From contig NZ_AP023239.1 of NCBI RefSeq assembly GCF_013393385.1, positions 4,340,001 through 4,404,000 on the forward strand: a stretch of DNA of 64,000 bases, in the 5' to 3' direction. The DNA comes from Paenibacillus sp. URB8-2. Lineage in GTDB: Bacteria > Bacillota > Bacilli > Paenibacillales > Paenibacillaceae. The notes under the pieces were generated by a model. The model saw only the letters and a list, made by a program, of their open reading frames with translations. It was not told the DNA's origin and searched no databases. Position 1 is the stretch's first letter. Each line of letters begins with the position of its first letter. Positions 8,125-16,698 of this stretch are shown piece by piece. Made by a program: the position numbers and the translations under genes.

Positions 8125-9992
8125 ATGTTAAACCGGTTAATTCAAACAGAGATTGAGCAAAGCGTAATACGTGTTATGGAGCGTCTGGGGGCGGAGATTC
8201 CCGAAGAGCTGTCCGTGGCTGTGGAGCGGCCCGTGAACCCGGACCACGGCGATTATTCAAGCAATATTGCCATGCAGCTTGCCAAAAAATTGCGGAGACC
8301 GCCGATTGTCATTGCTGGGCTGATTCAGGAGGAATTGGAGTCCGCGGGTCTGGCGGAGGGCTTGGTGGAAAAAGCGGAAACGGCTGCCCCCGGCTTTCTA
8401 AACGTTCATATCTGCTGGAGCGCGTGGGCCGGACGCCAATTTGCGCCGCCTCCGGCGCCGGATGAAAAGGTGGTTATTGAGCATACCTCCGTCAATCCGA
8501 ACAAATCCATGCATATCGGCCATCTTCGGAATTCCTGCATCGGCGATACGCTCGTGCGCATGTTAAGAAGAATCGGCTATACGGTCGAGGTCCACAATTA
8601 TATAGACGATCTGGGCAACCAGCTCGCGGATACTGTCGTCGGTCTGCTGAATGTGCCTTTGAGCGGAGAGCATGTCCGTTTCGGCGATTACTGCTGGGAC
8701 ATTTACTCGGCAATTAATAGAGAGTATGCAGTGAATCCGGAGATGGCGGCGAAACGCGCGAAACGCTGCATGAGCTGGAAGAAGGGACGGGAAACGTCGC
8801 CTGGCTCGGGAGCCTGGCCGCCGAACGGATCGTTCGGGAACATGTGGAGGAGATGAAGCCGTTCGGCATCGAATACGATCTGCTCGTCTGGGAAAGCAGC
8901 ATTGTCAGGGAAGGCTTCTGGTCGGCGGCATTTGAGCGGCTGCGGGAGACACCTTTCTTTTATCGGGAAACCGAAGGCAAGCTTGCGGGCTGTTGGGTGC
9001 TGAAGCAGGGAACGGAACAGGGAGCACAGGATTCGGAGCATATTACGGATAAGGTGCTGGTGCGCTCGAACGGGATTTTGACCTATACGGCCAAGGATAT
9101 TGCCTACCATCTCTGGAAGTTCGGACTGCTGGGTAAGGATTTCACTTATAAAAAGTTTGAAGAGGGGCTGTACACGACGACGGTAACGGGAGGAGAGCGT
9201 CTGCCGCTCGGCGGAGCCGATATCGTCATTAACGTCATTGATTCCAGGCAGGAATATCCTCAGACCATGGTCAAGGAGGCGCTGCGGGCGCTGGGATATT
9301 CCGCTCAGGCTGACAAGCTCCATCATGCTGGATACGGCGTTGTATCCTTGAGTCCCGCTTCGGCTGCCGATCTTGGCATCGACATTTCGGACGGCAAAGC
9401 CTCATACGCCATGTCCGGACGCCAGGGGATCGGCATCAAGGTGAGTGATTTGATCGGACTTGTGGAGGACAGCATTGAGCGGAACCGCGCTGATAAAAGC
9501 GGACTGCCCAGCCGCACAATCGCCATCGCCGCGATCCGCTACTACCTGCTGCGCTTCAACCTCGGAACCGAGGTGGTGTTCGATCTGCGCCAGGCGACGG
9601 AAATATCCGGCAACACCGGCGTGTATTTGATGTATTCCTATGCGCGCGCGGTCAGCGTTCTGGCCAAAGCGCCGGATACGGCCCCGGATAAGGCATCGGA
9701 AGCTTGTATTTGTATGCCGGACCCTATGGAAAAAGCCGAGGCCGCGCTGCTGCGGCAAATCGCCTTTTGGCCGGATATGCTCTACACGGCGGGACGGGAG
9801 CTGGCGCCGAATGCCATCTGCAGTTATGCGCACACGCTCGCCACCCTGTTCAATAATTTTTACTCCGCCTGCCCGATCCTAAAGGCCGAGCCGGAGCGGC
9901 AGCGCTTCAGACTGTGGCTCGCCCGGAAATTCGCCGATACGCTGAAGGACGCGCTTGATTTGCTGGGCCTGCCTGCGCCGGAACGGCTGTAA
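8125..9992 (+). pseudogene. argS: Arginyl-tRNA synthetase, frameshifted
   Basis: Class I synthetase that charges tRNA-Arg. The ATG at 8125 is chosen over a GTG at 8119 because AGGAGG (8111-8116) is at correct spacing. The first frame carries the Arg-tRNA synthetase N-domain and the HIGH signature (MHIGHLRNS). It leaves frame near 8760: reading GCG-AAA-CGC-TGC, where one added G would give GCG-GAA-ACG-CTG and continue smoothly into the second frame. The second frame ends at 9992 with YAMSGRQG, the KMSKS-like loop, and a DALR anticodon-binding domain. Joined length is about 620 residues. Either a recent one-base deletion or a sequence error; the T-box and both halves are otherwise intact. A second argS is then expected in the genome. 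Confidence 0.85.
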
Positions 9993-10175
9993 GGCTGCCG
10001 CTGACTGCGAGGTGGCCGCTTCGGGTCTGGCAGAGAAGCCGATTATGCGAGAGGTTACGATCCTCTCAACAGCCCCAATCAATGGCTCCGCCCAGTGCCG
10101 TTGTCTGTTCGACTCCGGCTCACCCGGCCGTTTTACTCTAGTTCAACCGTGTGCACTGCTCAGCCTGGATCTTAC

Positions 10176-10280
10176 CTTGTGTAAAGACCCAGATCCATCA
10201 GCGAGAGAACACTTAGGTTCTATCGTGCACACCTTACAGGCTGGGCCTAAGCTTGTGTAAAGACCCAGATCCATCGGCGA
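10176..10280. repeat. 29-bp direct repeat
   Basis: CTTGTGTAAAGACCCAGATC followed by CATCaGCGA occurs at 10176-10204 and, with one change, at 10252-10280. Looser similarity continues between the copies (TTCTATCGTGCACAC against TTCCTATCGTCCCGCA, and ACTCAGG elements). The period of about 76 bp suggests a decayed tandem duplication. Confidence 0.7.
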
Positions 10281-10443
10281 CACCACTCAGGTATCTTTGC
10301 CGTCCAACTTCGGTTCCTATCGTCCCGCATTACTCAGGTTTAAACGTCTGCACGATCTGGTTCCATCGCCCGCTCCACTTTTATGTAAAAATCGGTTTTT
10401 TAGTAGACGCAGTAACTGATTTTCGCGCGGGGAGCGGACGAAG

Positions 10444-10628
10444 TGGAATTCCTCCCGTTAATTTGCATAAAAAGAGCCTGCAGCAGAGATAGACTGGAAT
10501 TTCTCCCGTTAAATCTGCCGATTCGGCCTGAAATGAAGTGAAATAGTTTAATAAGCTGGAGGTTTTCCCTTTAAAAGGGGAAGAAATCTATTTTAAAGGG
10601 AAATAAACGGGGGGTTTTCCAGTTAAAT
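10444..10628. repeat. Cluster of four degenerate intergenic repeats
   Basis: Motifs related to TGGAATTTCTCCCGTTAAAT are at 10444-10461, 10495-10514, 10557-10574 and 10609-10628, spaced 51-62 bp apart. The reverse complement is found at 54-71 and 107-124. The even spacing suggests a repeated unit of about 55 bp that has diverged. Confidence 0.6.
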
Positions 10629-10637
10629 CAAAGGTAA

Positions 10638-10654
10638 TACGTCCCAAGAGGGAT
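10638..10654 (-). repeat. Copy of the 3' end of tRNA-Arg (att-like direct repeat)
   Basis: TACGTCCCAAGAGGGAT at 10638-10654 is identical to 10770-10786, which spans the 3' end of tRNA-Arg (acceptor stem, discriminator and start of the T arm). Tyrosine-recombinase elements commonly leave such direct repeats at tRNA 3' ends. No integrase lies between, and only 115 bp separate the copies, so at most a relic remains. Confidence 0.6.
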
Positions 10655-10732
10655 ACAGCCCAGTCGGGCTGACTGCGATGCCGTTGCTAACGATGTCTAT
10701 GCTCCGACGAACCTCCGGGGGGTCTCTTCCCT

Positions 10733-10772
10733 GTACGCAAAAAACCTTCCCGAAGGAAGGCTTTTTGCGTAC
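10733..10772 (-). terminator. Terminator of tRNA-Arg
   Basis: A nearly perfect palindrome GTACGCAAAAAACCTTCC / GGAAGGCTTTTTGCGTAC. On the minus strand the inner stem GCCTTCCTTCGGGAAGGT is followed by TTTTTT, directly after the tRNA. It could work in both directions. Confidence 0.85.
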
Positions 10773-10845
10773 GTCCCAAGAGGGATTCGAACCCCCGACC
10801 GTGCGCTTAGAAGGCGCATGCTCTATCCGGCTGAGCTATTGGGAC
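10772..10845 (-). tRNA. tRNA-Arg (anticodon TCT)
   Basis: 74-base cloverleaf on the minus strand. The acceptor stem pairs GTCCCAA with TTGGGAC; the D arm is AGCTCAGCCGGATAGAGC. The anticodon loop is CTTCTAA with anticodon TCT (10809-10811), which reads AGA codons. The T arm is GGGGGTTCGAATCCCTC. The 3' CCA is not encoded. It faces the frameshifted argS. Confidence 0.95.
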
Positions 10846-10960
10846 ACAAAGTATGTATTTCAACAACGTTATCTATTATATAACGGGTGTGCTGAAGAGA
10901 TCAAGTTTTGACGCGTTACAATTCTTCGAAATATTGGAGACGCGACAACGGAGATAATAA

Positions 10961-11008
10961 GACACACGATCAAATTATTATTGATTATGTGTCTTTTTTT
11001 GGTATAAT
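10961..11008 (+). promoter_or_regulatory. Stem-loop overlapping the promoter of the XRE/S24 regulator
   Basis: GACACACGATCAA (10961-10973) pairs with TTGATTATGTGTC (10981-10993) and is followed by seven T, like a terminator. The right arm also supplies a -35 TTGATT (10981-10986), with -10 TATAAT 16 bases later (11003-11008). The dyad could therefore be an operator for the repressor it precedes, an upstream terminator, or both. Confidence 0.6.
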
Positions 11009-11047
11009 TGATTCAACAACTTACTCGTATTATTAAAAAACAAAGGC

Positions 11048-11713
11048 GTGAGTACAATAAACCATGCTCAGGATATTTCCCGGTTCTATGAAATTGTCGG
11101 CGGCAATATTCGCAATTATCGAAATATTGGACAGCTCAGTCTGCAAGCCCTTGGCGATGCGCTCGGTCTGACGAAGAAGACCGTCCAGCGGTATGAGACC
11201 GGAGAAATCAAAGTAGATATGGACCGGCTGGCGGAGATCGCTTCAGCTCTGAGCGTTGAGCTTGCCGCGCTGCTGGAAGGAACGGAATCTATGCTGGGCG
11301 CGGAGCCGAGGGCAGCCGAACTGGTGCGGCTGCCTGTTGCGGGCAAGGTCTCTTTTAACAACGGCGATCTCCAGTATCGCGAAATTAAAGGCTATGAAGC
11401 CACACCCAAGGCTTGGGTGAATGAAGGCGAACATTTCTATCTTCAGGCAAAAGACGACTGTATGGCCGCCGCCGGCATTATCCAAGGCGATTTGCTGCTG
11501 ATTCAAAGACAAGACAAAATAGCAGACGGCGAGATTGCGGTCGTTCTGGTTAATGGTGAACCGGCGCTTCGTCGGGTGTATTGTCAGGGCGATCATTTTA
11601 TTCTTTTATCCGATAACGTCAAGCTTTCCCCCATCATACGCGAAGCCGGCGCGAGTTACGGAACCGATATCAGAATAGTCGGAAAAGTCTTAAAGTCCAT
11701 AGCTACCTATTAA
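11048..11713 (+). CDS. XRE-family regulator with degenerate LexA/S24-like C-terminal domain
   Basis: 221 residues, starting at GTG 11048. Residues about 18-75 form an XRE helix-turn-helix (LSLQALGDALGLTKKTVQRY, then ETGEIKVD). Residues about 95-215 match the S24/LexA fold (LPVAGKVSF, GDLLLIQRQ, GEIAVVLVNG). In this family a serine (GDSM) and a lysine (TLKR) do self-cleavage. Here the same positions read DDCM (Cys138) and ALRR (Arg175), so ordinary LexA-type autocleavage is unlikely. The weak ribosome site suggests low expression. A coiled-coil protein gene follows after 23 bases. It may be a phage-derived or stress regulator; targets are unknown. Confidence 0.8.
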   Translation: MSTINHAQDISRFYEIVGGNIRNYRNIGQLSLQALGDALGLTKKTVQRYETGEIKVDMDRLAEIASALSVELAALLEGTESMLGAEPRAAELVRLPVAGKVSFNNGDLQYREIKGYEATPKAWVNEGEHFYLQAKDDCMAAAGIIQGDLLLIQRQDKIADGEIAVVLVNGEPALRRVYCQGDHFILLSDNVKLSPIIREAGASYGTDIRIVGKVLKSIATY

Positions 11714-11736
11714 CATTTCTAAGGAGGCGGCTAACC

Positions 11737-12072
11737 ATGAGCGAAGCAATGTTCGAACTGATTTTAAACGAACTGAAGGAGATTAATACGGTACAGCACG
11801 AGATGAGAGTACAGCAGCAGGAAGTTCGGGCAGAGCTACAGGAAATGCGGGCGGAACGGCAGCAGATGAGAGCCGAGCATCGGACCGACTATGGCGAGCT
11901 TAAGCAGGCTCTCTTCGAGACGCTTGAGACGGTAAAGCGTATTGAAGCGGCGCAGCAAGCATTTGAGCAGGCAACCGCCAAGCAGATCATTCCGCTTGAA
12001 TCCGGTCTGGAGCTCCTTAACCGCCGCCAGTTTAAGCTGGAGGTTGAAATGGATATATTGAAGAGCCGCTGA
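11737..12072 (+). CDS. Small coiled-coil protein
   Basis: 111 residues with an AAGGAGGCGG ribosome site, almost certainly translated from the same mRNA as the regulator upstream. It consists of heptad-rich charged helix, with repeats such as QQEVRAELQEMRAERQQMRA, and no signal peptide or membrane segment. No enzyme motif is visible. Such proteins are often seen beside XRE/S24 regulators in Paenibacillus, but no role is established. A partner or anti-repressor of the regulator is one possibility, based on position only. Confidence 0.75.
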   Translation: MSEAMFELILNELKEINTVQHEMRVQQQEVRAELQEMRAERQQMRAEHRTDYGELKQALFETLETVKRIEAAQQAFEQATAKQIIPLESGLELLNRRQFKLEVEMDILKSR

Positions 12073-12100
12073 TTCGCAGCAATGTTTTGCACATACATCA

Positions 12101-12150
12101 AGGGAGTGCTCTTTTAGCCTTGCCGGCCAAACCACACTCCCTTTAATATT
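12101..12150. terminator. Bidirectional terminator-like stem-loop
   Basis: AGGGAGTG (12101-12108) pairs with CACTCCCT (12134-12141), followed by TTAATATTTTT. It sits between the convergent coiled-coil gene and the gene at 12161-12517. Confidence 0.65.
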
Positions 12151-12160
12151 TTTGGTTAAT

Positions 12161-12517
12161 TTATGAATACTCCTGAAACCGCACCCCCAGCTGTTTTTTC
12201 AAATCCCCGAATATCAGCAGCTCCCGTTGAAATTTGTCCCGCTCCTCCTCCGGGCTCATGACCGGACTGCCTGGAAATGCGCTCGATGTCACATCGACAA
12301 AGGCGTCATGCATATTATTGTCATACCAATCGGTGGCCGTATCGGCGTCATTGGTCAAAATACGGACAATTTCGTACCCCTCTTCCCGCTTGTCTTCCAC
12401 AATATAGACCAAAAGCGCAGATTCGCCCACGGCCCCCGGCAGCACCCCCACTTCGGCGCAGGGCGCTCCGTCATATTTAAGCATTCTGCGTATTTTGGCA
12501 TCCTTAATATAATACAT
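12161..12517 (-). CDS. Hypothetical protein, 118 residues
   Basis: Not recognised. The protein is acidic and soluble, begins MYYIKDAKIRRMLKYDGAPC and has a repeated hydrophobic/acidic pattern (ALLVYIVEDKREEGYEIVRI) suggesting a small alpha/beta fold. It carries no signal peptide, membrane segment or cysteine motif. A GGAAGGAAGG ribosome site precedes the ATG, which supports translation. It is divergent from asnB with 151 bases between. Confidence 0.65.
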   Translation of the reverse strand: MYYIKDAKIRRMLKYDGAPCAEVGVLPGAVGESALLVYIVEDKREEGYEIVRILTNDADTATDWYDNNMHDAFVDVTSSAFPGSPVMSPEEERDKFQRELLIFGDLKKQLGVRFQEYS

Positions 12518-12668
12518 CGGTCATCCTTCCTTCCAAGCCATATTTCCCCCTCTCTAGTGTTCGGATAAGGACATACATTTTATGCCTTCCTTCGGCATAT
12601 ATCTGTATTAATTGGCAAAAAGATAGGGACACCACACTTAGGCTACCCACAAGAGAGGATGAACCGTC

Positions 12669-14513
12669 ATGTGCGGAATAACCGGATTTATCCAGTGGCG
12701 CGGAGATCTGACCCAACATTCCCAGCTGCTGGTCAAAATGACTGAAACATTGGCGAACCGCGGTCCGGACGCGTCGGGTACATGGATTTCGGGCCCTATC
12801 GCATTCGGACACCGCAGACTCAGCGTTATCGATCCCGAGAACGGCGCACAACCGATGATCGCCCGCCATGAAGACCAGGTTTATGCCATTGTCTACAACG
12901 GAGAATTATATAATGCCGCCGAATTAAAAAATGAGCTGAAGCTCCGGGGGCATGAGTTCCGCACCCAGTGCGACACCGAGGTGCTGCTGCATGCTTACAT
13001 CGAGTGGGGTCCGGACTGCGCCGGGAGGCTGAACGGTATTTTCGCCTTTGCCGTCTGGGACGGACTTCGTGAGCAGGTATTCTTCGCGCGCGACCGGTTG
13101 GGCGTGAAGCCGCTGTTCTTCAGCAAGGCAGACGATACCCTTATCTTCGGGTCAGAGCCGAAGGCGCTGCTTCAACATCCCAAGGTCCGCCCGGTCGTTG
13201 GACCGGAAGGGCTTGCGGAGATTTTCATTGTCGGTCCGGCCCGGACGCCGGGACATGGCGTATACAAGGATCTGTCGGAGCTTCGCCCCGGCCATGCCAT
13301 GATCTACAGCCGCGAGGGTCTACGGAGTTATGCCTACTGGACGCTGGAAAGCTCTCCCCACACGGACAGTCCGGAAGAAACAGCCGCCAAGGTGCGGGAT
13401 CTTCTTCAGGATACACTGGAGCGCCAGTTGGTATCCGACGTACCCGTCTGCTCCTTGTTATCCGGCGGTCTGGATTCGAGCGCGTTGTCCGCGCTTGCCG
13501 TCGACTATTATAAACGGACCGGCCAAGGACAGATGGACACCTATTCCGTCGACTATGTCGACAACGACAAATACTTCAAAAGCCATTCCTTCCAGCCGGG
13601 AGCCGACGGACCCTGGATTAAACGGATGGTTGATGAGCTGGGAACCCGCCATCATTATATACAGTTCGACACGGATGAGCTGGTGGAAGCGCTTGATAAT
13701 GCGCTGTTCTCCCGCGATCTGCCGGGTATGACGGATGTCGATTCGTCGCTGTATTTGTTCTGCCGGGAAATTAAAAAAGGCGCCACGGTCGCGATTTCCG
13801 GCGAAGCGGCCGACGAAATATTCGGCGGATACCCCTGGTTTCACCGCGAAGAAATGTTGTCCTCGGGAACTTTTCCATGGGCAGTCGCTCCCAAGATGCG
13901 GTCCGGTCTGCTCTCACCCGAAATTCGGGAATGGATTCGTCCGCTCGAATATTTGGGCGACAGATACAGCGATGCGGTGGCCGAGACGCCAAAGCTTGAA
14001 GGCGAGACCGGCAAACAGGCGCAAATGCGGGTGATGTCATACCTCAATATAACCCGGTTTATGCCGACTCTGCTGGACCGTAAAGACCGGATGAGCATGG
14101 GTGTCGGTCTTGAGGTGCGCGTTCCTTACTGCGATCACCGGCTAGTACAATACGTCTGGAATATTCCCTGGGAAATTAAAACCGTAGGAGGCAGGGAAAA
14201 AGGTATCCTGCGTAAAGCTCTTGAAGGGGTGCTGCCGGACGATGTGCTGTACCGTAAAAAAAGCCCCTATCCCAAAACACATAATCCCGCCTATCTGAAT
14301 ACCGTACGTCAGCGGGCGCTCAGCATTCTCGACGATCCTTCTTCGCCGATTCTGCCTTTGATCAATTCCGCCAAAATCCGCGAAATTGCGGCATCGCCGG
14401 AGTCCTCCAGCAATCTGCCCTGGTTCGGTCAGTTGATGTCCGGTCCGCAGCTGTTCGCTTACCTGGCCCAGGTCGATCTCTGGCTGCGCACTTACAATAT
14501 TTCAATCGAGTAG
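12669..14513 (+). CDS. asnB: Asparagine synthase (glutamine-hydrolysing)
   Basis: Makes asparagine from aspartate, ATP and glutamine. The 614-residue protein starts MCGITGF, with Cys2 as the glutaminase nucleophile after Met removal. The Ntn-type glutaminase domain spans about 1-210 (ANRGPDASGTW, YNGELYN). The synthetase domain follows, with the pyrophosphate loop SGGLDSS at about 264-270 and the SGEAADEIFGGY motif that completes the ATP site. The length is normal for the AsnB/AsnO type. It stands alone, with its own promoter region and a hairpin after the stop. Confidence 0.93.
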   Translation: MCGITGFIQWRGDLTQHSQLLVKMTETLANRGPDASGTWISGPIAFGHRRLSVIDPENGAQPMIARHEDQVYAIVYNGELYNAAELKNELKLRGHEFRTQCDTEVLLHAYIEWGPDCAGRLNGIFAFAVWDGLREQVFFARDRLGVKPLFFSKADDTLIFGSEPKALLQHPKVRPVVGPEGLAEIFIVGPARTPGHGVYKDLSELRPGHAMIYSREGLRSYAYWTLESSPHTDSPEETAAKVRDLLQDTLERQLVSDVPVCSLLSGGLDSSALSALAVDYYKRTGQGQMDTYSVDYVDNDKYFKSHSFQPGADGPWIKRMVDELGTRHHYIQFDTDELVEALDNALFSRDLPGMTDVDSSLYLFCREIKKGATVAISGEAADEIFGGYPWFHREEMLSSGTFPWAVAPKMRSGLLSPEIREWIRPLEYLGDRYSDAVAETPKLEGETGKQAQMRVMSYLNITRFMPTLLDRKDRMSMGVGLEVRVPYCDHRLVQYVWNIPWEIKTVGGREKGILRKALEGVLPDDVLYRKKSPYPKTHNPAYLNTVRQRALSILDDPSSPILPLINSAKIREIAASPESSSNLPWFGQLMSGPQLFAYLAQVDLWLRTYNISIE

Positions 14514-14596
14514 AAGCGGTCAGCCGCTAAAACAACGATCCTTTTCCAATTAAACCCGCCCGCGACCCGTAAATACCATTCATTTTTCAAAAAAAC

Positions 14597-14636
14597 AGCC
14601 TGCAGGAAGCTATCCGTCTTAGCGCCCTGCAGGCTT
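14597..14636. terminator. Stem-loop after asnB
   Basis: AGCCTGCAGG pairs with CCTGCAGGCT across a 20-base loop. T-rich sequence follows on the minus side and a shorter one on the plus side. Probably the asnB terminator. Confidence 0.6.
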
Positions 14637-14737
14637 AATGATTTTCCCCGCAAAAGGTGACATTTGCCGTATACCTGTTAAAGACCTTGCTCCCATTATG
14701 GAGATAGAGCATCTTCTATATGAAGGAGTTGGTATTC

Positions 14738-15562
14738 ATGAATTCCTGCTTGTCCCCAAGCCGGAAGCCCGGAAGAAACAGGCTGACTCTGTTTCTGTCT
14801 GTCGCTTTCGGTTTTACCTGGGCCTGCTGGCTCCCGCTGCTTGCGAACAGACAGTTCGAGGCCCATCTCCCCGTCCTGCCCGGACAGTTCTACCTGGGCT
14901 CGTTCGGGCCGCTCGCCGGAGCCGCAGCGGCAGAACTGCTGCCCGGCGGCAAAGGATTCTCTGCTTGGATCAAAACGGCTTTTTCCTTCTCCTTCCCCCG
15001 AAAATGGCTGCTGACTGCAGCCGGACTTCCACTCATTTACGGGTACATTGCCATTTTGGCCCATCGCCTCTTTACCGGGAGCTTTCCGGATATGCACCGG
15101 TTCGGGCTTACCTCCGATCTCCCCGCCGGCTTTAACGTCTGGGAAACCTCACTTGTCTGGATGCTCACCTTCGGCATCGGCGAAGAGAGCGGCTGGCGCG
15201 GCTTTCTTTTGCCTGAACTGCACCGCCGCCGGTCCTTATTCGCTTCCGCCCTCATTGTGGCCGCCGTCTGGATGCTCTGGCATCTGCCCGCATTCTGGTT
15301 TAACGAAAGTTATCTCGGCATGGGCTTCGGCGTCATCGGCTGGGGAATCAGCCTGACCTACGGTTCCGTTGTACTCGCCTGGATTTGCGAGGGAAGCCGG
15401 TGGAGCATCATTCCGGTCATTCTCTGGCACGGCATCTTCGATACGCTCACAGCCGGCGATCAAGCCGGACAGGTCATGGCAATGGTCTGCAGCATGCTGG
15501 TCATTGTCCAAGGGATACTCCTGATGAAAAGACTGGGACGAACCCCCAAACTTCATGACTAA
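14738..15562 (+). CDS. CPBP-family intramembrane metalloprotease
   Basis: Membrane protein of the CAAX protease/bacteriocin-processing (Abi) family. The ATG at 14738 is chosen because AAGGAG lies nine bases upstream; a start at 14720 would leave no ribosome site. It is 274 residues with about seven membrane helices. The family motifs are present: EExxxR as GEESGWRG at about residue 147-154, then LWHLPAFW and LWHGIFD, whose histidines complete the metal site. Substrate unknown. No bacteriocin or prenylation gene is adjacent, so a role in immunity is not supported here. Confidence 0.85.
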   Translation: MNSCLSPSRKPGRNRLTLFLSVAFGFTWACWLPLLANRQFEAHLPVLPGQFYLGSFGPLAGAAAAELLPGGKGFSAWIKTAFSFSFPRKWLLTAAGLPLIYGYIAILAHRLFTGSFPDMHRFGLTSDLPAGFNVWETSLVWMLTFGIGEESGWRGFLLPELHRRRSLFASALIVAAVWMLWHLPAFWFNESYLGMGFGVIGWGISLTYGSVVLAWICEGSRWSIIPVILWHGIFDTLTAGDQAGQVMAMVCSMLVIVQGILLMKRLGRTPKLHD

Positions 15563-15578
15563 TTTACAAATAAAATAA

Positions 15579-15620
15579 AGGATGCCTCCGTAGGCCGTGT
15601 AAAACGGCTGGAGACATCCT
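15579..15620. terminator. Bidirectional terminator between convergent genes
   Basis: AGGATGCCTCCGTAGGCCG pairs with CGGCTGGAGACATCCT, two bulges allowed. T-rich sequence flanks it on the minus side. It separates the CPBP gene from the aldo/keto reductase gene. Confidence 0.75.
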
Positions 15621-15636
15621 AGAGCTGAACTGCCTG

Positions 15637-16473
15637 TTAGAAATCGAAATTATCCGGGTCGGGACCGTATCGGTGGTTCTTGTTCAATCCCTCAATAGCT
15701 ACAACATCTTCATCGCTAAGCGTAAAGTCAAAAATACCGGCATTCTCACGGATGCGATCGGCATGAATGGATTTAGGAATCGTAATGACACCTTGCTGGA
15801 TATCCCAGCGGAGAACGATTTGGGCAGGCGTCTTTCCGTATTTTTGCGCGAGATCCTGCAGCAGCGGAATATCCAGGTTGCCCTGCAGCAGCGGGCTCCA
15901 CGCTTCGAGCTGAATATTCTGATCCTGGCAGTATTTGAGCAGCTCGCGCTGGGTCAGCAGCGGATGGAATTCCACTTGATTGACCACGGGCACGACGCCG
16001 GTGTCCTCGATAATGCTGTTCAAATGATGAGTCTGAAAATTGCTGACACCGATCGATTTGACAAAACCTTCTTTTTGCAAATGAACGAGCGCTTTCCATG
16101 TCTCGCGGAACTTATCCTTAACCGGCCAGTGGATCAGATACAAGTCGATGACATCCAGACCGAGCTTCTTGCGGCTGGACTCGCAGGCCTTCAAAGTCTG
16201 CTCATATCCTTGTTCATCATTGAATACTTTGGTGGTGATAAACAGTTCCTCGCGGGACACTCCGGCTTCTTTGATGGCTTGCCCTACGCCTTCTTCATTC
16301 TTGTAAGCCGAGGCCGTATCAATACTGCGGTAGCCGATTTCAATCGCCGATTTGACCGCATGGATAACTTCATCGCCGTCTTTGGTCTGCCATACTCCAA
16401 GCCCCAGCCACGGCATCGTTACGCCGTCACTCAGAGTAGGTCCGCCGGTAAAAGGTCCATTCAACTGACTCAT
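15637..16473 (-). CDS. Aldo/keto reductase (YvgN-like)
   Basis: 278-residue NADPH-dependent carbonyl reductase with a TIM-barrel fold. The catalytic tetrad of the family is visible: Asp52 and Tyr57 (SIDTASAYKNEEG), Lys82 (ITTKVF) and His115 (LIHWP). The nucleotide-binding end reads ITIPKSIHADRIREN. It is closest by eye to the Bacillus YvgN/YtbE glyoxal and methylglyoxal reductases, so aldehyde detoxification is likely. It is a monocistronic gene with its own terminator. Confidence 0.9.
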   Translation of the reverse strand: MSQLNGPFTGGPTLSDGVTMPWLGLGVWQTKDGDEVIHAVKSAIEIGYRSIDTASAYKNEEGVGQAIKEAGVSREELFITTKVFNDEQGYEQTLKACESSRKKLGLDVIDLYLIHWPVKDKFRETWKALVHLQKEGFVKSIGVSNFQTHHLNSIIEDTGVVPVVNQVEFHPLLTQRELLKYCQDQNIQLEAWSPLLQGNLDIPLLQDLAQKYGKTPAQIVLRWDIQQGVITIPKSIHADRIRENAGIFDFTLSDEDVVAIEGLNKNHRYGPDPDNFDF

Positions 16474-16629
16474 CGTTTTTCCCTCCAGATTCGTATATGG
16501 ATTGGATTCTACAAAAGTGTTTAACCGCGTATGCTGTCCTTCTAAGCAGGATTTCCAAAATCAAGTATACCAGATGGATTACCGGCAATTCAAAATTCGG
16601 TGCTTTCTTTCATTCTTTCATATAAAAAA

Positions 16630-16647
16630 ACGGAGCTTGCGCTCCGT
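16630..16647 (-). terminator. Terminator of the DUF985 gene
   Basis: Perfect stem ACGGAGC / GCTCCGT with a four-base loop. Seven T follow on the minus strand (16624-16630). Confidence 0.85.
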
Positions 16648-16698
16648 TCTTACCGCAACCATTTCGCTGGCCCGGCTGGTTCCAAAAGGAACCCGGCG

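Larger units (their letters stand above)
9993..10771. other. Long non-coding stretch rich in repeats
   Basis: Nothing here reads as a convincing protein. It holds a 29-bp direct repeat, a cluster of four degenerate 18-20-bp motifs, a copy of the tRNA-Arg 3' end and the tRNA terminator, each listed separately. No clear argS terminator was identified just after 9992. Confidence 0.5.

Noticed and set aside
10176..10628. CRISPR array
   Set aside because: Repeats are few, degenerate, unevenly spaced and without cas genes.
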